From positions 682,001-746,000 of the forward strand of contig CAVSPF010000003.1 of NCBI GenBank assembly GCA_963729995.1: a stretch of DNA of 64,000 nt. The letters run 5' to 3'. This document shows, piece after piece, positions 43,322 to 50,914 of this stretch (the stretch's first letter is position 1; each line of letters starts with the position of its first letter). The DNA comes from VRUE01 sp963729995 (lineage in GTDB: Bacteria; Actinomycetota; Thermoleophilia; Solirubrobacterales; 70-9). The notes beneath the pieces are model-generated. The model did no database searches. It had not been told where the DNA came from and saw nothing but the letters and a program-made list of their open reading frames with translations. The position numbers and the translations under genes were made by a program.

Positions 43322-43372
43322 GACGTGCCGGGACTTAGCGGCCCATATTGGTACCTAACTCGCGGCACGTCT
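43321..43372 (-). repeat. Palindromic element, core family 1, copy 5 (recG-rsmD gap)
   Basis: Arms AGACGTGCCG and CGGCACGTCT enclose, on the minus strand, TTAGGTACCAATATGGG. It starts on the last base of the recG stop and fills most of the gap to rsmD. Confidence 0.78.
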
Positions 43373-43386
43373 CCGGGGGCGACCCG

Positions 43387-43929
43387 GTGAGGGTGATCGC
43401 CGGAGAGCTGAAGGGCCGGCGCCTCGTGGCGCCGCGGGGCTGGCAGGTCCGCCCGACGTCGGACCGCGTACGCGAGGCGATCTTCTCCGCGCTTGGCGAG
43501 ATCGGCGGCGCGCACGTGCTCGACCTGTACTGCGGCACCGGGGCGCTGGCGATCGAGTCCCTGTCGCGTGGCGCGACCCGAGCTGTGCTCGTCGACCGCG
43601 ACACCCGTCCCGCGCTCGGCAACGTCGAGCGGCTGGGCCTCGGCGACCGCGCGGAGCTGGTCCGCTCCGACGTCTCCCGTTGGCTGGTGGGGCGTTTGGA
43701 GGACGCCGGCGCCCCGCGCTTCGACCTCGTCTTCGTCGACGCCCCGTATAAACTCGCCGATCGCGTGGGGAAGGAACTGGACACCCATCTGCCGGGTCTT
43801 CTAGCAAGCGGGGGCCGGGCGATCGTCGAGAGCGGCGCCCGTCGGCCATTGCGAATCGAGTCGCTCGACTGCCTGCGCCGGCGGCGCTACGGGGCAGCCG
43901 ACGTGTCCTTCTACGGGTGGTCCGAGTGA
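43387..43929 (+). CDS. rsmD: 16S rRNA (guanine966-N2)-methyltransferase
   Basis: SAM-dependent methylation of 16S rRNA. The 180 residues start VRVIAGELKGRRLVAPRGWQ and contain VRPTSDRVREAIFSAL, the SAM motif LDLYCGTGALAIESLSRGA and the catalytic FVDAPY. GTG 43387 gives this family N-terminus. It overlaps coaD by one base, a coupling common in bacteria. Confidence 0.94.
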   Translation: MRVIAGELKGRRLVAPRGWQVRPTSDRVREAIFSALGEIGGAHVLDLYCGTGALAIESLSRGATRAVLVDRDTRPALGNVERLGLGDRAELVRSDVSRWLVGRLEDAGAPRFDLVFVDAPYKLADRVGKELDTHLPGLLASGGRAIVESGARRPLRIESLDCLRRRRYGAADVSFYGWSE

Positions 43930-44429
43930 TGCCGGATCGCAACGGAACGGTGGTCTGCCCCGGCAGCTACGACCCGGTCACCAACGGGCACCTCGACATC
44001 ATCACCCGCACGTCTCAGGTCTTCGAGCGGGTGGTCGTGGGGGTCGTCAACAACCCGCTCCGCAAGGACAAGACACTCTTCACACCGGAGGAGCGCAAGG
44101 CGTTCATCGAGGAGGCCATCGCCGGCCTGCCCAACGTGGAGGCCCGCATCTTCTCCAACCTGCTCGTCGCGTTCGCGCGCGAAGTGGGCGCGAAGGCGAT
44201 CGTCAAGGGCCTGCGCGCGATCTCCGACTTCGAGTACGAGTTCGAGATGGCGCAGCTCAACCGCAAGCTCGATCCCGAGATGGAGAGCATCTACGTGATC
44301 GCCTCGCCGAATTACAGCTTCCTCTCCTCGACCGGTGTGAAGGAAATGGCGACCTTCGGCGGCGACGTTTCCGACCTGGTCCCGCACCCGGTTGCGGCCG
44401 CGATGGCGGAGCGCCTGAGCGACAGGTAG
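43929..44429 (+). CDS. coaD: Phosphopantetheine adenylyltransferase
   Basis: Penultimate step of coenzyme A synthesis. The 166-residue enzyme has the nucleotidyl-transferase signature CPGSYDPVTNGHLDII, VVGVVNNPLRKDKTLFTPEER, KGLRAISDFEYEFEMA and SPNYSFLSSTGVKEMA. ATG 43929 overlaps the rsmD stop; a GTG at 43917 is also in frame but less typical. Confidence 0.95.
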   Translation: MPDRNGTVVCPGSYDPVTNGHLDIITRTSQVFERVVVGVVNNPLRKDKTLFTPEERKAFIEEAIAGLPNVEARIFSNLLVAFAREVGAKAIVKGLRAISDFEYEFEMAQLNRKLDPEMESIYVIASPNYSFLSSTGVKEMATFGGDVSDLVPHPVAAAMAERLSDR

Positions 44430-44514
44430 GCTTCCCGGGGCGATTCCGCTTGGGCGAGAGTTTGCAGAAAGCCGAGGAAATCACGGCTTCTTCACCGAAA
44501 ATGCCTCTGACACG

Positions 44515-44520
44515 TAGGCT
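44515..44520 (+). promoter_or_regulatory. -10 box for the SepIVA-like gene
   Basis: TAGGCT lies 12 nt before the ATG at 44533, in the 103-bp gap after coaD. Confidence 0.4.
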
Positions 44521-44532
44521 TACGACCTGCCA

Positions 44533-45006
44533 ATGGACGTTCTGGTCCTCATAGACAAGCTGGACGACGTCGTCCACAACGCCCGGCCCGTGCCGCTGAC
44601 GGACCAGGTGCGTGTCGATCGCGAGGAGATCTATGACCTTCTCGACCAGATGCGCGCGACGATTCCCGAGGAGATCAAGCAGGCACGCTGGATCGTCAAG
44701 GAGCGGCAGGAGATGCTTGCCGAGGCCAAACGCGAGGCGGAGCGGATCGTGCGCGAGGCGCGGGAGCAGCAGGCTCGCCTGATCTCCGACGAGGAGGTTA
44801 CGAAGCAGGCCGAGCGGGCCGCCGACGAGATAGTCGAGGACGCCCGCACGCGGGAGCGCGAGATTCGCCTCGGGGCCGAGGACTACGCCGACGAGATCCT
44901 CAACACGCTCGAGGTCAACCTGCAGAAGTTCCTCGCGGCCGTGCAGCGCGGGCGCGACCGCCTCGCCGGGCGCGACGAAGAGCCCGCCGAGCTCGAGCAG
45001 CAGTAG
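44533..45006 (+). CDS. Coiled-coil DivIVA/SepIVA-like protein
   Basis: A 157-residue, highly charged protein: N-terminal MDVLVLIDKLDDVVHNARPVP, then long heptad-rich helices with EAKREAERIVREA-type repeats from about 60 to 135. In mycobacteria the essential septation factor SepIVA, a DivIVA-like coiled-coil protein, is encoded beside the DUF177 and rnc genes near coaD, the same neighbourhood as here. Function is inferred from that synteny and the coiled coil; ATP synthase subunit b-like proteins look superficially similar. Confidence 0.7.
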   Translation: MDVLVLIDKLDDVVHNARPVPLTDQVRVDREEIYDLLDQMRATIPEEIKQARWIVKERQEMLAEAKREAERIVREAREQQARLISDEEVTKQAERAADEIVEDARTREREIRLGAEDYADEILNTLEVNLQKFLAAVQRGRDRLAGRDEEPAELEQQ

Positions 45007-45015
45007 CCCCGACCC

Positions 45016-45552
45016 TCAGTACACGGCGCGGATTACGGCCAGATCGTCGACCTGCCAGGTGACTTCGCCCCCGGACCAGTCCAGCAGGTCCTGAAGCTGC
45101 TCTCCCTCGACGACGTCGCCGATGACGAGGGAGCGTGAGTGGTCTTTCACCCGGCGGAAGAGGGTCTTCTTCTGGTCGTCCGTGAGGTCGTTGACGGAGA
45201 GCACCGAGATCACCAGGTCCCAGGGCCCGTCGGGAAGCGGGTCCTCCATGCGGGCGAGCTGAACGTCATCGTAGGTTTGACGGGCGCGGAAGACCATGTC
45301 GGGGCTCGAGTCGAGCCCGACGACCCAGGCGTCGGGGTAGGACTCGATCAGACGACGCGTCGTCTCGCCGGTGCCCATTCCCAGCTCCAGCACCCGCTCG
45401 GGCGGGAACGGGATCGCCTTGACCGCCTCCTCCTGCAGCTCGTCGTAGCGCGGGATCTTGCCGCGGATGCGCTCCAGATACTCGTCCGGTGTCCAGTCGA
45501 ATTTGCCCATCTCGTAATCTCGTCTGCGGTCATCGTAAGTCTCGATCCCCAT
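45016..45552 (-). CDS. Class I SAM-dependent methyltransferase, substrate unknown
   Basis: The 178-residue protein carries the SAM motif VLELGMGTGETTRRLIE, the acidic strand-2 residue in VVGLDSSPDM and a motif IV-like WDLVISVLSVNDL. It is the only minus-strand gene in this block, placed between the SepIVA-like gene and DUF177. ATG 45552 gives MGIETYDDRRRDYEMGKFDW; an internal ATG at 45510 (164 residues) is equally possible because neither has a clear ribosome binding site. Confidence 0.78.
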   Translation of the reverse strand: MGIETYDDRRRDYEMGKFDWTPDEYLERIRGKIPRYDELQEEAVKAIPFPPERVLELGMGTGETTRRLIESYPDAWVVGLDSSPDMVFRARQTYDDVQLARMEDPLPDGPWDLVISVLSVNDLTDDQKKTLFRRVKDHSRSLVIGDVVEGEQLQDLLDWSGGEVTWQVDDLAVIRAVY

Positions 45553-45565
45553 GGAGGAGCGCCCC

Positions 45566-46090
45566 ATGGCCAAACCGCACACGACGATCATCGAGCTTGG
45601 GCGCCTTGCGCTCTCCTATGGGGGGGCGACGCGCTTGGACTTTCGCATTCGCCTCGACCCCCTGGAGCTCGGCGGGCAGACCTACGTCCCGTCGCCGGAA
45701 TCGCTGAATGCCAGGCTCGATGTCTCGCGTCCCAGCAACGGATACGCCTTTCGCCTGCGCTTTCCCCTCCGCGCCGAGGGGCCATGCATGCGCTGCCTCG
45801 AGACGGCCGCCCTGGAGACCGAGGTCGACGCCCGCGAGGTCGACCAGCGGGACACCGACGACGAGGAGCTGCGCAGCCCCTATGTCGTCGACGACGAGCT
45901 GGACGTGGGGCGCTGGGCCCACGACGCGGCGGTTCTGGCGATCCCGACCCGCATCCTCTGCCGTCCCGATTGCGCCGGCCTCTGCCCGGTCTGCGGCGAG
46001 TCGCTCAACGACGCCGACCCCGCAGCCCACGAGCACGAGAGCCCGCCGGACCCGCGTTGGGCCAAGCTCAACGAGCTGAGGCGGGAGTAG
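45566..46090 (+). CDS. DUF177/YceD family protein
   Basis: A 174-residue protein with the family cysteines CMRC, CRPDCAGLCPVCG and the terminal DPRWAKLNELR. It almost always precedes rpmF, as here; YceD-type proteins have been linked to 23S rRNA accumulation. GGAGGA at 45553-45558 sets the start at ATG 45566 rather than 45551. Confidence 0.88.
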   Translation: MAKPHTTIIELGRLALSYGGATRLDFRIRLDPLELGGQTYVPSPESLNARLDVSRPSNGYAFRLRFPLRAEGPCMRCLETAALETEVDAREVDQRDTDDEELRSPYVVDDELDVGRWAHDAAVLAIPTRILCRPDCAGLCPVCGESLNDADPAAHEHESPPDPRWAKLNELRRE

Positions 46091-46115
46091 CGGCCCTCGG
46101 CTCACTCTCACTCGC

Positions 46116-46121
46116 TACCAT
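46116..46121 (+). promoter_or_regulatory. -10 box for rpmF
   Basis: TACCAT lies 10 nt before the rpmF ATG at 46132. It would drive rpmF-plsX-acpP-rnc. Confidence 0.5.
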
Positions 46122-46131
46122 GCTGCGACTC

Positions 46132-46344
46132 ATGGCTGTTCCAAAGAAGCGAACCTCCAGCACTCGGCGTGACAAGCGTCGTGCGACCCACAAGGCGGCG
46201 AAGGCACGGCTCAACCGCTGCCCGCGCTGCCACAGCCCGCGCCTGCCGCACCGAGTCTGTCCCACCTGCGGCACCTACGCCGGCCGTGAGGTCATCAAGC
46301 ACACGATGGCCGAGCCCTCGGCGAGCGCTGACACCGAGGAGTGA
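46132..46344 (+). CDS. rpmF: Ribosomal protein bL32
   Basis: A 70-residue large-subunit protein beginning MAVPKKRTSSTRRDKRRA, with zinc-ribbon CPRC and CPTC pairs and a slightly extended acidic tail. The stop overlaps the plsX ATG. rpmF-plsX-acpP-rnc is a long-known bacterial order. Confidence 0.96.
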   Translation: MAVPKKRTSSTRRDKRRATHKAAKARLNRCPRCHSPRLPHRVCPTCGTYAGREVIKHTMAEPSASADTEE

Positions 46345-47390
46345 TGCCCGCCGGGCGCGGCGTGACCGTCGCCCTGGACGGTTTCGGGGCGGAGCAGGGT
46401 TTCGCCGCCCTGGCGGAGGGCGCCCGGCTGGCTGCGGCGGACGGGATCGGGCTGCGGGTGTTCGGCCCCGTGGACGAGCTGGGCTTGGAGGGGGTCGACG
46501 GAATCGAGGTCGTTGCGACCTCGGAGTGGATCGCCAACGAGGAGGACCCGGTTCCCGCCGTCCGCGCCAAGCAGGATGCCTCGGTGGTTCGGGCCGCCCG
46601 CGAGGTCGCCGAGGGGGGCGCTGACGCGATGGTGAGCCCCGGCTCGACCGGGGCCACGATGGCTGCCGCCACCTTCGGCCTGCGCCGCCTGCCGGGCGTC
46701 CAGCGACCCGCCCTCGCCGTGCAGCTGCCGGTCCCGGGCAAACGAGTGCTCTTCCTCGACGCCGGTGCCAACGTCGAGGCTCGCGCCCAGCACCTCGTCC
46801 AGTTCGCCTTCCTCGGCGCCGCCTTCAGCGGCGCCGTGCTCGGAGTCGCGCGGCCCCGGGTCGGGTTGCTCTCGGTCGGCGAGGAGGCCGGCAAGGGGAG
46901 GGAGGAGGTTGTCGCCGCCCACGCGATGCTGGCGGAGGCCGACGGCATCGAGTTCATCGGCAACGTCGAGGGACGCGACCTGCCGGCCGGCGTCGCGGAT
47001 GTGGTTGTCACCGACGGCTTCACCGGCAACGTCTCGTTGAAGCTGATGGAGGGGACGGCGCGGGCGGTCACCACTGGAATCCGGGATGCGGTGCGCTCCA
47101 ATCCGCTCGCCGCCCTGGGCGGGCTGCTGATCCGCCCGGCCCTGGGCAGCCTGCGGCGCGAGCTGCATCCGGACACGACCGGCGGCGCGATCCTGCTTGG
47201 GCTGCGGGGCGTCGCCGTCGTGGGTCACGGCAGCGCCGGGGCGGCGGGGATCGCGAACGCCGTGAGAATGGCGGCACGCTGCGCCGAGGTCGACGCGGTG
47301 GGACGTACCGCGGCGCTGCTGCGCGAGGGGAACGCCAGCCGCGGTTCGCTCGCCAGGAGCGGGGCGCATGATAGGAAGCAGCCCGAATGA
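46344..47390 (+). CDS. plsX: Phosphate acyltransferase PlsX, divergent
   Basis: Makes acyl-phosphate from acyl-ACP for phospholipid synthesis. The 348 residues retain MVSPGSTGATMAAATFGLRR, LLSVGEEAGKGREEVV, NVEGRDLPAGVADVVVTDGF and the FTGNVSLKLMEGTA segment. The usual N-terminal DAMGGD motif reads DGFGAEQ. ATG 46344 overlaps the rpmF stop; acpP overlaps its end by four bases. Confidence 0.92.
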   Translation: MPAGRGVTVALDGFGAEQGFAALAEGARLAAADGIGLRVFGPVDELGLEGVDGIEVVATSEWIANEEDPVPAVRAKQDASVVRAAREVAEGGADAMVSPGSTGATMAAATFGLRRLPGVQRPALAVQLPVPGKRVLFLDAGANVEARAQHLVQFAFLGAAFSGAVLGVARPRVGLLSVGEEAGKGREEVVAAHAMLAEADGIEFIGNVEGRDLPAGVADVVVTDGFTGNVSLKLMEGTARAVTTGIRDAVRSNPLAALGGLLIRPALGSLRRELHPDTTGGAILLGLRGVAVVGHGSAGAAGIANAVRMAARCAEVDAVGRTAALLREGNASRGSLARSGAHDRKQPE

Positions 47391-47632
47391 CTCGCGATGA
47401 GGTCTTCAACCTGGTCCGTGACCACCTTGCCGAGGAGCTGGAGGTCGATGCCGCCGAGATCGGCGATAGCACCCGCTTCAAAGAGGATCTCGACGCCGAT
47501 TCTCTCGATCTCTACGAGCTGGTGATGGAGCTCGAGGACCGCTACGGCATCACGGTTTCCGAGGAGCAGGCGGCGCGGATCAAGACCGTCGGGGATGCGG
47601 TCTCCTTTGTCCTGGAGCACGCCCCGGCGTGA
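47387..47632 (+). CDS. acpP: Acyl carrier protein
   Basis: An acidic 81-residue carrier with the phosphopantetheine attachment motif DADSLDL, Ser39. It sits between plsX and rnc with four-base overlaps at both ends. No fab genes are in the window. Confidence 0.95.
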   Translation: MTRDEVFNLVRDHLAEELEVDAAEIGDSTRFKEDLDADSLDLYELVMELEDRYGITVSEEQAARIKTVGDAVSFVLEHAPA

Positions 47633-48303
47633 GCGTCGCGGGGCTCACGGCCCTTGTTGGGGATCTCCCCGACGACCTGCGGGCCCGTGCCCTCACCCAT
47701 TCCTCCTGGGCGGAGGAGCGGTCAGAGTCCTACGAGCGCCTGGCCTACCTCGGCGACAGCGTGCTCGCTCTCGCGGTTGCCGGGGATCTGTACGAGCGCT
47801 TCCCTGGAATCGACGCGGGTGGCCTCACCAAGATCCACAACCAGGCGGTCAGCGGTGTCTCCTGCGCAGACGTCGGCCGTGCGCTTGGCGTTCCGGAGAT
47901 GCTCACGGCGGCGCAGCCGGACGGTGAGGACGCAATACCCTCGGCGGTGCTGCTCGCCGGGTCGCGGCCGCTGCCGGAGGTGACCGAGGCCCTGATCGGC
48001 GCCTGCTTCGTGGCGTTCGGCTTCGAGCGCACCGCGAGGGCTGTGGCCTCCGCCTTCGAGCCGCAGATCGAACACGCCACCGAGGCTCGGATCGATTTCA
48101 AGTCCGCCCTGCAGGAGCTGCTTGCCCGGCGCGGGGCGCGCGTGGGCTACGAGGTGATCGGCGAATCCGGTCCCGCGCACCGGCGAACGTTCGAGGTGGC
48201 CGCGATCGTCGATTCCGAGCGAGCCGGACGGGGAGCGGGGCGAAGCAAGAAGGCGGCCGAGCAGGCGGCGGCCGAGCAGGCGCTGAAGCGGCTCGGCGGG
48301 TAG
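47629..48303 (+). CDS. rnc: Ribonuclease III
   Basis: Double-strand-specific RNase of 224 residues. The signature YERLAYLGDSVLALAVAGDL and VTEALIGACFVAFGFE hold the catalytic acids; one position commonly Asp in the second motif reads Glu. A C-terminal double-stranded RNA-binding domain (FKSALQELLARRG) follows. GTG overlaps acpP. Given the many hairpins in the window it has abundant potential substrates. Confidence 0.93.
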   Translation: MSVAGLTALVGDLPDDLRARALTHSSWAEERSESYERLAYLGDSVLALAVAGDLYERFPGIDAGGLTKIHNQAVSGVSCADVGRALGVPEMLTAAQPDGEDAIPSAVLLAGSRPLPEVTEALIGACFVAFGFERTARAVASAFEPQIEHATEARIDFKSALQELLARRGARVGYEVIGESGPAHRRTFEVAAIVDSERAGRGAGRSKKAAEQAAAEQALKRLGG

Positions 48304-48372
48304 GTGCCGCGTCGCGTCCGACTCAAACGCGAGCCTAGGCCCCCCAGCGACCGAAGACCGAGGACGAGAGCG

Positions 48373-50817
48373 ATGTATCTGAGATCGATCGAGATGAAGG
48401 GGTTCAAGTCGTTCCCCGAGCGCACGAGGCTGGAGTTCGCGCCCGGCGTCAGCGTGATCGTCGGGCCCAACGGCTCTGGGAAGTCGAACATCACCGACGC
48501 GGTGCTGTGGGCGCTCGGTGAGCAGAGTCCTGGGGTGGTTCGGGGCGCGTCGATGCAGGACGTGATCTCGGCCGGCGGAAAGGGCATCGGACAGCGCCGC
48601 GCCGCCGAAGTTGAGGTTGTGATCGACAACTCCGAGGGCCGCGCCGCGACCGATCTGTCGGAGATCGGCATCCAGCGCCGCCTCGACCGCTCCGGTGAGG
48701 GCACCTACCGTTTGAACGGCGCCCGTTGCCGGCTCGTCGATGTGGTCGAGATCCTCTCCGACACCAACATGGGGCGCGAGATGCACTCGGTGATCAGCCA
48801 GGGGCGGGTCGAGGCGATCGTCCACTCCAAGCCGCGTGAGCGAAGGCTGCTGGTGGAGGAGGCCGCCGGGCTCGGCAAGCACCGCAAGCGCCGCCGCCGG
48901 GCCGAGCTGAAGCTGCGCTCGGCGCGGGACAACCTCGACCGAGCCTTCGACCTGGAGCGCGAGGCGCGCGCGCGGCTGCGACCGCTGAAGCGCCAGGCGC
49001 AGGCGGCGGAGCTGGGCGCGCGGATAGGGCGCGAGGAACTGGAGCTCCGTGGCCGCCTGGTTGCCGAGGAGCTGCGCTTTGGCGAGGGTCGGGCGCTTGC
49101 GGCCGAGAAGGCGGCGGAGCAGGCGCGTTCCGCGCGGGCGGGGATCGAGGAGCAGCTGACCGAGGTGAGCGAGCGGCGGCGAGCCGCCGAGGAGCGCTTT
49201 GCGGCTCGCGACCGAGAGCGCACCCAGGCCTGGGGCATGCTGACCAAGCTGCGCGGCGAGCAGCAGCGGATCGCGGTGCGGGCCGCCAGCCTCGCCGATC
49301 GCGAGGCGGGGGTTGCCGCGGGCCTGGAGGTGCTGCGTGCGGAGCTCGGGCCGCTCACGCTCGACCTCAGCGCAAGCGAGAGCGTCCCGGCCGAGCGGGC
49401 TCGCAAGCTGGAGGAGGAGCTGAGCAAGGTCGAGGCGGGCCTGTCGGGCGCCGCGGAGGCTCTCACCCGCGCCCGTTCTGCCGCTGCGCCGGAGTCCGAG
49501 CGCGAGGCCGCTTTGAGCGCGGTTCAGAGCGAGGCCGAACGGGCGTCACGACATGCGCGCCGCGCCGAGGGCCTGCTCGGCGAGCGGCATCGGGAGGCAT
49601 TGCGAAGGCGGGTCGCCAGTCGTGAGGAGCTGCTCGACGACGTTTGCTCCGCCGCCGCTGCGGTGGCCGTGGCGGAGGCGGCGATACGCGCTCGGGTTGG
49701 GCGGATCGAGGGAAGGGTCGTGGGCGAGGAGGGGGATGGCGACGAGATCGCCGAGGAGATGCGGGCCTGCTCGCAGCGCGAGTACGAGCTGCAGGCCCAG
49801 ATGAAGGCCGCGTCGGACAGGCTGACGGCGACCGAGGTCGAGGCGGCCCATCTCGGTGACCGGCGCGCCGAGGCGGCAAAGGAGCTGGCGACGATCTCCG
49901 AGCGGCTTGGTGAGGAGGTTCATCCGGCCGGGGAGCCGCTCAGCGAGGAGGCGCGGACCGAGATCGACCGCCGGCTGGGGCGGCTGGAGCGCCGGCGCGC
50001 CCAGATCGGGCCCGTCAACCCACTCGCCGAGCGCGAGTACGAGGAGGCTCGCGAGCACGTCGAGTCGCTGCAGCGCCAGCGTGAGGACACCGAGCGGGGC
50101 ATGCGCGAGCTGGAGGCGTTGATCCGCGACATCGACCGGGAGATCGAGCGCGCCTTCGAGCAGACGTTCGAGGCGACAGCCAAGAACTTCGAGGAGATGG
50201 TCGAACACCTATTCCCCGGCGGGCGAGGGCGGCTGCGACGGGTCAACCTGCGCCCCGTTGGCGAGGCGGATGTGGCCGCTGGTGAAGGGGTGGAGGGGGA
50301 GGATCCGGAGCGGGAGCGGGAGGAGCTGGGAGTCGAGATCGAGGTCACCCCAGCCGGCAAGTCGACCCGCAAGCTCTCGCTGCTGTCCGGAGGCGAGAAG
50401 TCGCTGGTCGCGCTGGCATTCGTCTTTGCGGTCTTCCTCGCCCGCCCTTGCCCGTTCTACATCCTCGACGAGGTCGAGGCCGCTCTGGACGACAGCAACA
50501 TCGATCGCTTCCTGCAGCTGATCCGCCGCTTCTCGAACCGGGCCCAGTTCGTGATCGTCACCCACCAGAAACGGACGATGGACGCTGCCGACGTGCTCTA
50601 CGGAGTCAGCATGGGCGGCGACGGGATCACCAAGGTCGTCTCCCGCCGGCTGCCGCGTGCGGCGGAGGCTGAGGCAGGGGATGAGGCGGCTGCCTCATCC
50701 AGTCCGCCGCCCTTCGCCGGGGTCGCCACAGCGGGGGAGAAGGAGCCGGCCGCCGGCCTGCTGGGTGAGGCCCCCGCCGCGGAGCGACCTGCGCCCGGCA
50801 AGGCCGAGGCCGCCTGA
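48373..50817 (+). CDS. smc: Chromosome segregation SMC ATPase, short and apparently hingeless
   Basis: Condensin ATPase. The N-head has MYLRSIEMKGFKSFPERT and Walker A GPNGSGKSN at 31-38; the C-head has LSLLSGGEKSLVALAF near 670 and Walker B FYILDEVEAALDDSN near 696. Total length is 814 residues against about 1,150-1,200 for bacterial SMC. Between the heads there are only about 450 residues of charged heptad-rich helix and no globular hinge can be recognised. The reading frame is uninterrupted. A Pro/Ala-rich tail follows. scpA and scpB are present elsewhere. ATG 48373 fits the family start. Confidence 0.88.
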   Translation: MYLRSIEMKGFKSFPERTRLEFAPGVSVIVGPNGSGKSNITDAVLWALGEQSPGVVRGASMQDVISAGGKGIGQRRAAEVEVVIDNSEGRAATDLSEIGIQRRLDRSGEGTYRLNGARCRLVDVVEILSDTNMGREMHSVISQGRVEAIVHSKPRERRLLVEEAAGLGKHRKRRRRAELKLRSARDNLDRAFDLEREARARLRPLKRQAQAAELGARIGREELELRGRLVAEELRFGEGRALAAEKAAEQARSARAGIEEQLTEVSERRRAAEERFAARDRERTQAWGMLTKLRGEQQRIAVRAASLADREAGVAAGLEVLRAELGPLTLDLSASESVPAERARKLEEELSKVEAGLSGAAEALTRARSAAAPESEREAALSAVQSEAERASRHARRAEGLLGERHREALRRRVASREELLDDVCSAAAAVAVAEAAIRARVGRIEGRVVGEEGDGDEIAEEMRACSQREYELQAQMKAASDRLTATEVEAAHLGDRRAEAAKELATISERLGEEVHPAGEPLSEEARTEIDRRLGRLERRRAQIGPVNPLAEREYEEAREHVESLQRQREDTERGMRELEALIRDIDREIERAFEQTFEATAKNFEEMVEHLFPGGRGRLRRVNLRPVGEADVAAGEGVEGEDPEREREELGVEIEVTPAGKSTRKLSLLSGGEKSLVALAFVFAVFLARPCPFYILDEVEAALDDSNIDRFLQLIRRFSNRAQFVIVTHQKRTMDAADVLYGVSMGGDGITKVVSRRLPRAAEAEAGDEAAASSSPPPFAGVATAGEKEPAAGLLGEAPAAERPAPGKAEAA
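50679..50700. repeat. Small palindrome in the smc tail
   Basis: Arms GGATGAGGC and GCCTCATCC (9 bp, loop 4), nested within GGCGGA (50661-50666) and TCCGCC (50703-50708). It encodes part of the low-complexity C-terminal tail of SMC. Confidence 0.6.
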
Positions 50818-50914
50818 GCCTGTCTCGATAGCTCCCGGGCCAAGCCTGGAAAAAGCCAGGCATTGCACCGGAAGCGCTGCGCTACGCTGACGGCGGGATT
50901 GCGAGAGGAGGGCC

